From Terriglobia bacterium (lineage in GTDB: Bacteria > Acidobacteriota > Terriglobia > Terriglobales > Acidobacteriaceae): a DNA stretch of 60,472 nucleotides. Position 1 is the stretch's first letter; each line of letters opens with the position of its first letter. Position numbers and translations under genes: made by a program. The stretch is from positions 1 to 60,472 of the forward strand of contig JAJPJE010000011.1 in the NCBI GenBank assembly GCA_021324365.1. Direction: 5' to 3'. The notes below the pieces were generated by a model. That model was not told the origin of the DNA. It ran no database searches and was given only the letters and a program-made list of their open reading frames with translations. Of this stretch, positions 59,211-60,472 are shown piece after piece.

Positions 59211-60472
59211 ATGATCAAGTTCCTTCAAACCCCCGGGAAAACCAAGAAAATCGTACTCGGCGGGCTTCTCGTAATCATTTGCGGCGCCATGGTAGTTACC
59301 CTCATCCCCGGCGGCATCCTCGGTGACGCTCTCGGCTTCGGTACTCTTGGCCAGGATGTGGTCGCCCGCATCGGAGACCAGGATGTCACTACCCAGGACA
59401 TCAACCAGATGGCGCGCCAAATCGCGCAACAACAGTTTGGCGGACGCTCGGTCCCGCCGATGTTAATGGGTTTCCTGCGGCAGAATGCCGCAGAACAACT
59501 GCTCATTAAAGGAGCGATCCTGTCGGAAGCCGAACGCCTCGGACTGCAGGCCACTGATGCCGAGTTGCGCGACGAATTGGAACATGGCGTCTACAGCCAG
59601 ACGTTCTTTCCCAACGGTCAGTTCATTGGACAGGAAGCTTACGAAAACCTCATTACCAGCCGCGCCCAGATTTCGGTGGCACAGTTCGAACAGAGCGTGA
59701 AGGAACAGCTCACCATTAGCAATTTGCGTGCTGCTGTTGTCGCCCCGGTATCAGTCACGCCAGCCGAAGTAGAGGCCGCCTACAAGAAGGACAACACAAA
59801 GATCAAGTTTGACTATGCCGTCCTCACGCCTGAGGACATAGAGAAACAGATTCATCCCACCGACGCCGAACTGAAATCCTTTTACGACAGCAATAAGAAT
59901 CTGTACACGAACTCCATTCCCGAGAAGCGGCAGATTCGCTACGTCGTTGTCGACACCAACAAGCTCGCCGACAACATTCAGGTCTCCGAGCAAGACCTGC
60001 AACGCTACTACAACCAGCACCAGGACGAGTACCGTGTTCCTGAAGAAGTCAAGGTTTCCCACATTCTCATCAAGACTCCGCTGCCCGGTCCCGACGGCAA
60101 GGTCGACCAGAAGGGTGTTACCGACGCGAAAGCGAAGGCAGAAGACATTCTGAAGAAGTTGCAGGCTGGTGCGAACTTCGCTGATATGGCGAAGAAGTAT
60201 TCCGAGGACCCTGGAAGCGCCAGCCAGGGAGGCGAACTGGGATGGATCGGTCGTGGCCGTACCGTGCCTGAGTTTGAAAAGGCGGCATTCAGCCTAAAGC
60301 CAGGTCAGATGAGCGGTTTGGTGCAAAGTAGCTACGGCTTCCACATCATCAAAGTGGAAGATCGCCACGATGCGCACCTGAAAACGCTCGACGAAGTAAA
60401 GGCGCAGATCGAACCTCTCATCAAACGCGAGAAGGCTGCAGGCGCCGCGCAAGCACTCGCCAGCAAGGTTTA
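59211..60472 (+). CDS. PpiD/SurA-type periplasmic peptidyl-prolyl isomerase, 3' end outside window
   Basis: 420 codons visible, reading off the right edge. ATG 59211. A membrane anchor (IVLGGLLVIICGAMVVTLIP) is followed by a SurA-like N-terminal chaperone domain ('VARIGDQDVTTQDINQMARQ', 'LMGFLRQNAAEQLLIKGAIL', 'SEAERLGLQATDAELRDELE'). A parvulin rotamase domain comes next: 'EEVKVSHILIKTPLPGPDGK', 'ADMAKKYSEDPGSASQGGEL', 'GWIGRGRTVPEFEKAAFSLK' and 'SYGFHIIKVEDRHDAHLKT'. The anchored layout is that of PpiD. It folds outer-membrane and secreted proteins at the inner-membrane surface. Confidence 0.93.
   Translation, partial: MIKFLQTPGKTKKIVLGGLLVIICGAMVVTLIPGGILGDALGFGTLGQDVVARIGDQDVTTQDINQMARQIAQQQFGGRSVPPMLMGFLRQNAAEQLLIKGAILSEAERLGLQATDAELRDELEHGVYSQTFFPNGQFIGQEAYENLITSRAQISVAQFEQSVKEQLTISNLRAAVVAPVSVTPAEVEAAYKKDNTKIKFDYAVLTPEDIEKQIHPTDAELKSFYDSNKNLYTNSIPEKRQIRYVVVDTNKLADNIQVSEQDLQRYYNQHQDEYRVPEEVKVSHILIKTPLPGPDGKVDQKGVTDAKAKAEDILKKLQAGANFADMAKKYSEDPGSASQGGELGWIGRGRTVPEFEKAAFSLKPGQMSGLVQSSYGFHIIKVEDRHDAHLKTLDEVKAQIEPLIKREKAAGAAQALASKV

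Overview
The window looks like chromosomal DNA of an acidobacterium (Acidobacteriota, probably Terriglobia/Koribacter-like). This is an inference from gene families, not from a marker gene. The evidence is two large TonB-dependent receptors of the Oar type with an N-terminal carboxypeptidase-like domain, S9 peptidases, a DUF4142 protein, many exported proteins of unknown function, moderately high GC, and short dispersed palindromic repeats between genes. There is no rRNA, CRISPR array, prophage or recognisable transposase. The one RNA gene I can call firmly is a selenocysteine tRNA (57232-57330, minus strand).

Layout. 1-6 kb (minus strand): a partial S9B dipeptidyl peptidase, a DUF4142 protein, a small membrane protein with a YycJ-type metallo-hydrolase, a PAS protein with a histidine-kinase dimerisation helix but no ATPase domain, a membrane protein and 3-hydroxybutyryl-CoA dehydrogenase. 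6-14 kb: TonB receptor 1, an EamA transporter, two exported proteins, a TfoX-like protein, Hsp15 and an FHA/PP2C signalling pair. 14-21 kb (plus): an isoprenylcysteine methyltransferase-like protein, methionine aminopeptidase, LolC/E and LolD, and ClpC with a clear terminator. 21-32 kb: an exported Hcp-like protein, a TlpA/rhodanese pair, an M19 dipeptidase homologue lacking metal ligands, a glutaredoxin-like protein, a ComEA-like protein, a trypsin-like protease, an S9 peptidase, a kinase-fold pseudokinase preceded by structured DNA, an HNH nuclease and ComF. 32-36 kb: an OPT transporter, an EVE-domain protein and an exported protein.

36.3-47 kb is the most distinctive block. It holds a 1500-residue cyclic beta-1,2-glucan synthase-like protein that ends before the usual GH94 phosphorylase domain, an ABC exporter directly upstream in the same operon, a divergent Tat-exported GH144-type endo-beta-1,2-glucanase and TonB receptor 2. 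Together these suggest a beta-1,2-glucan production, export and turnover locus. 48.3-50.4 kb is a compact operon with its own operator: a GntR/YtrA-type repressor, a slipin and an exported protein with two tandem ExbD-like domains. Its promoter has a perfect 10+10 bp palindrome in the spacer between the -35 and -10 boxes.

50.5-60.5 kb: a short-chain dehydrogenase, two divergent GT4 glycosyltransferases, a GMC oxidoreductase with a cysteine cluster, an adenosine-specific kinase, a Nudix hydrolase, tRNA-Sec, a FecR-like protein, XdhC, and a PpiD/SurA-type peptidyl-prolyl isomerase cut by the window end. Several families of short intergenic repeats recur across the window, and one copy lies inside a gene.
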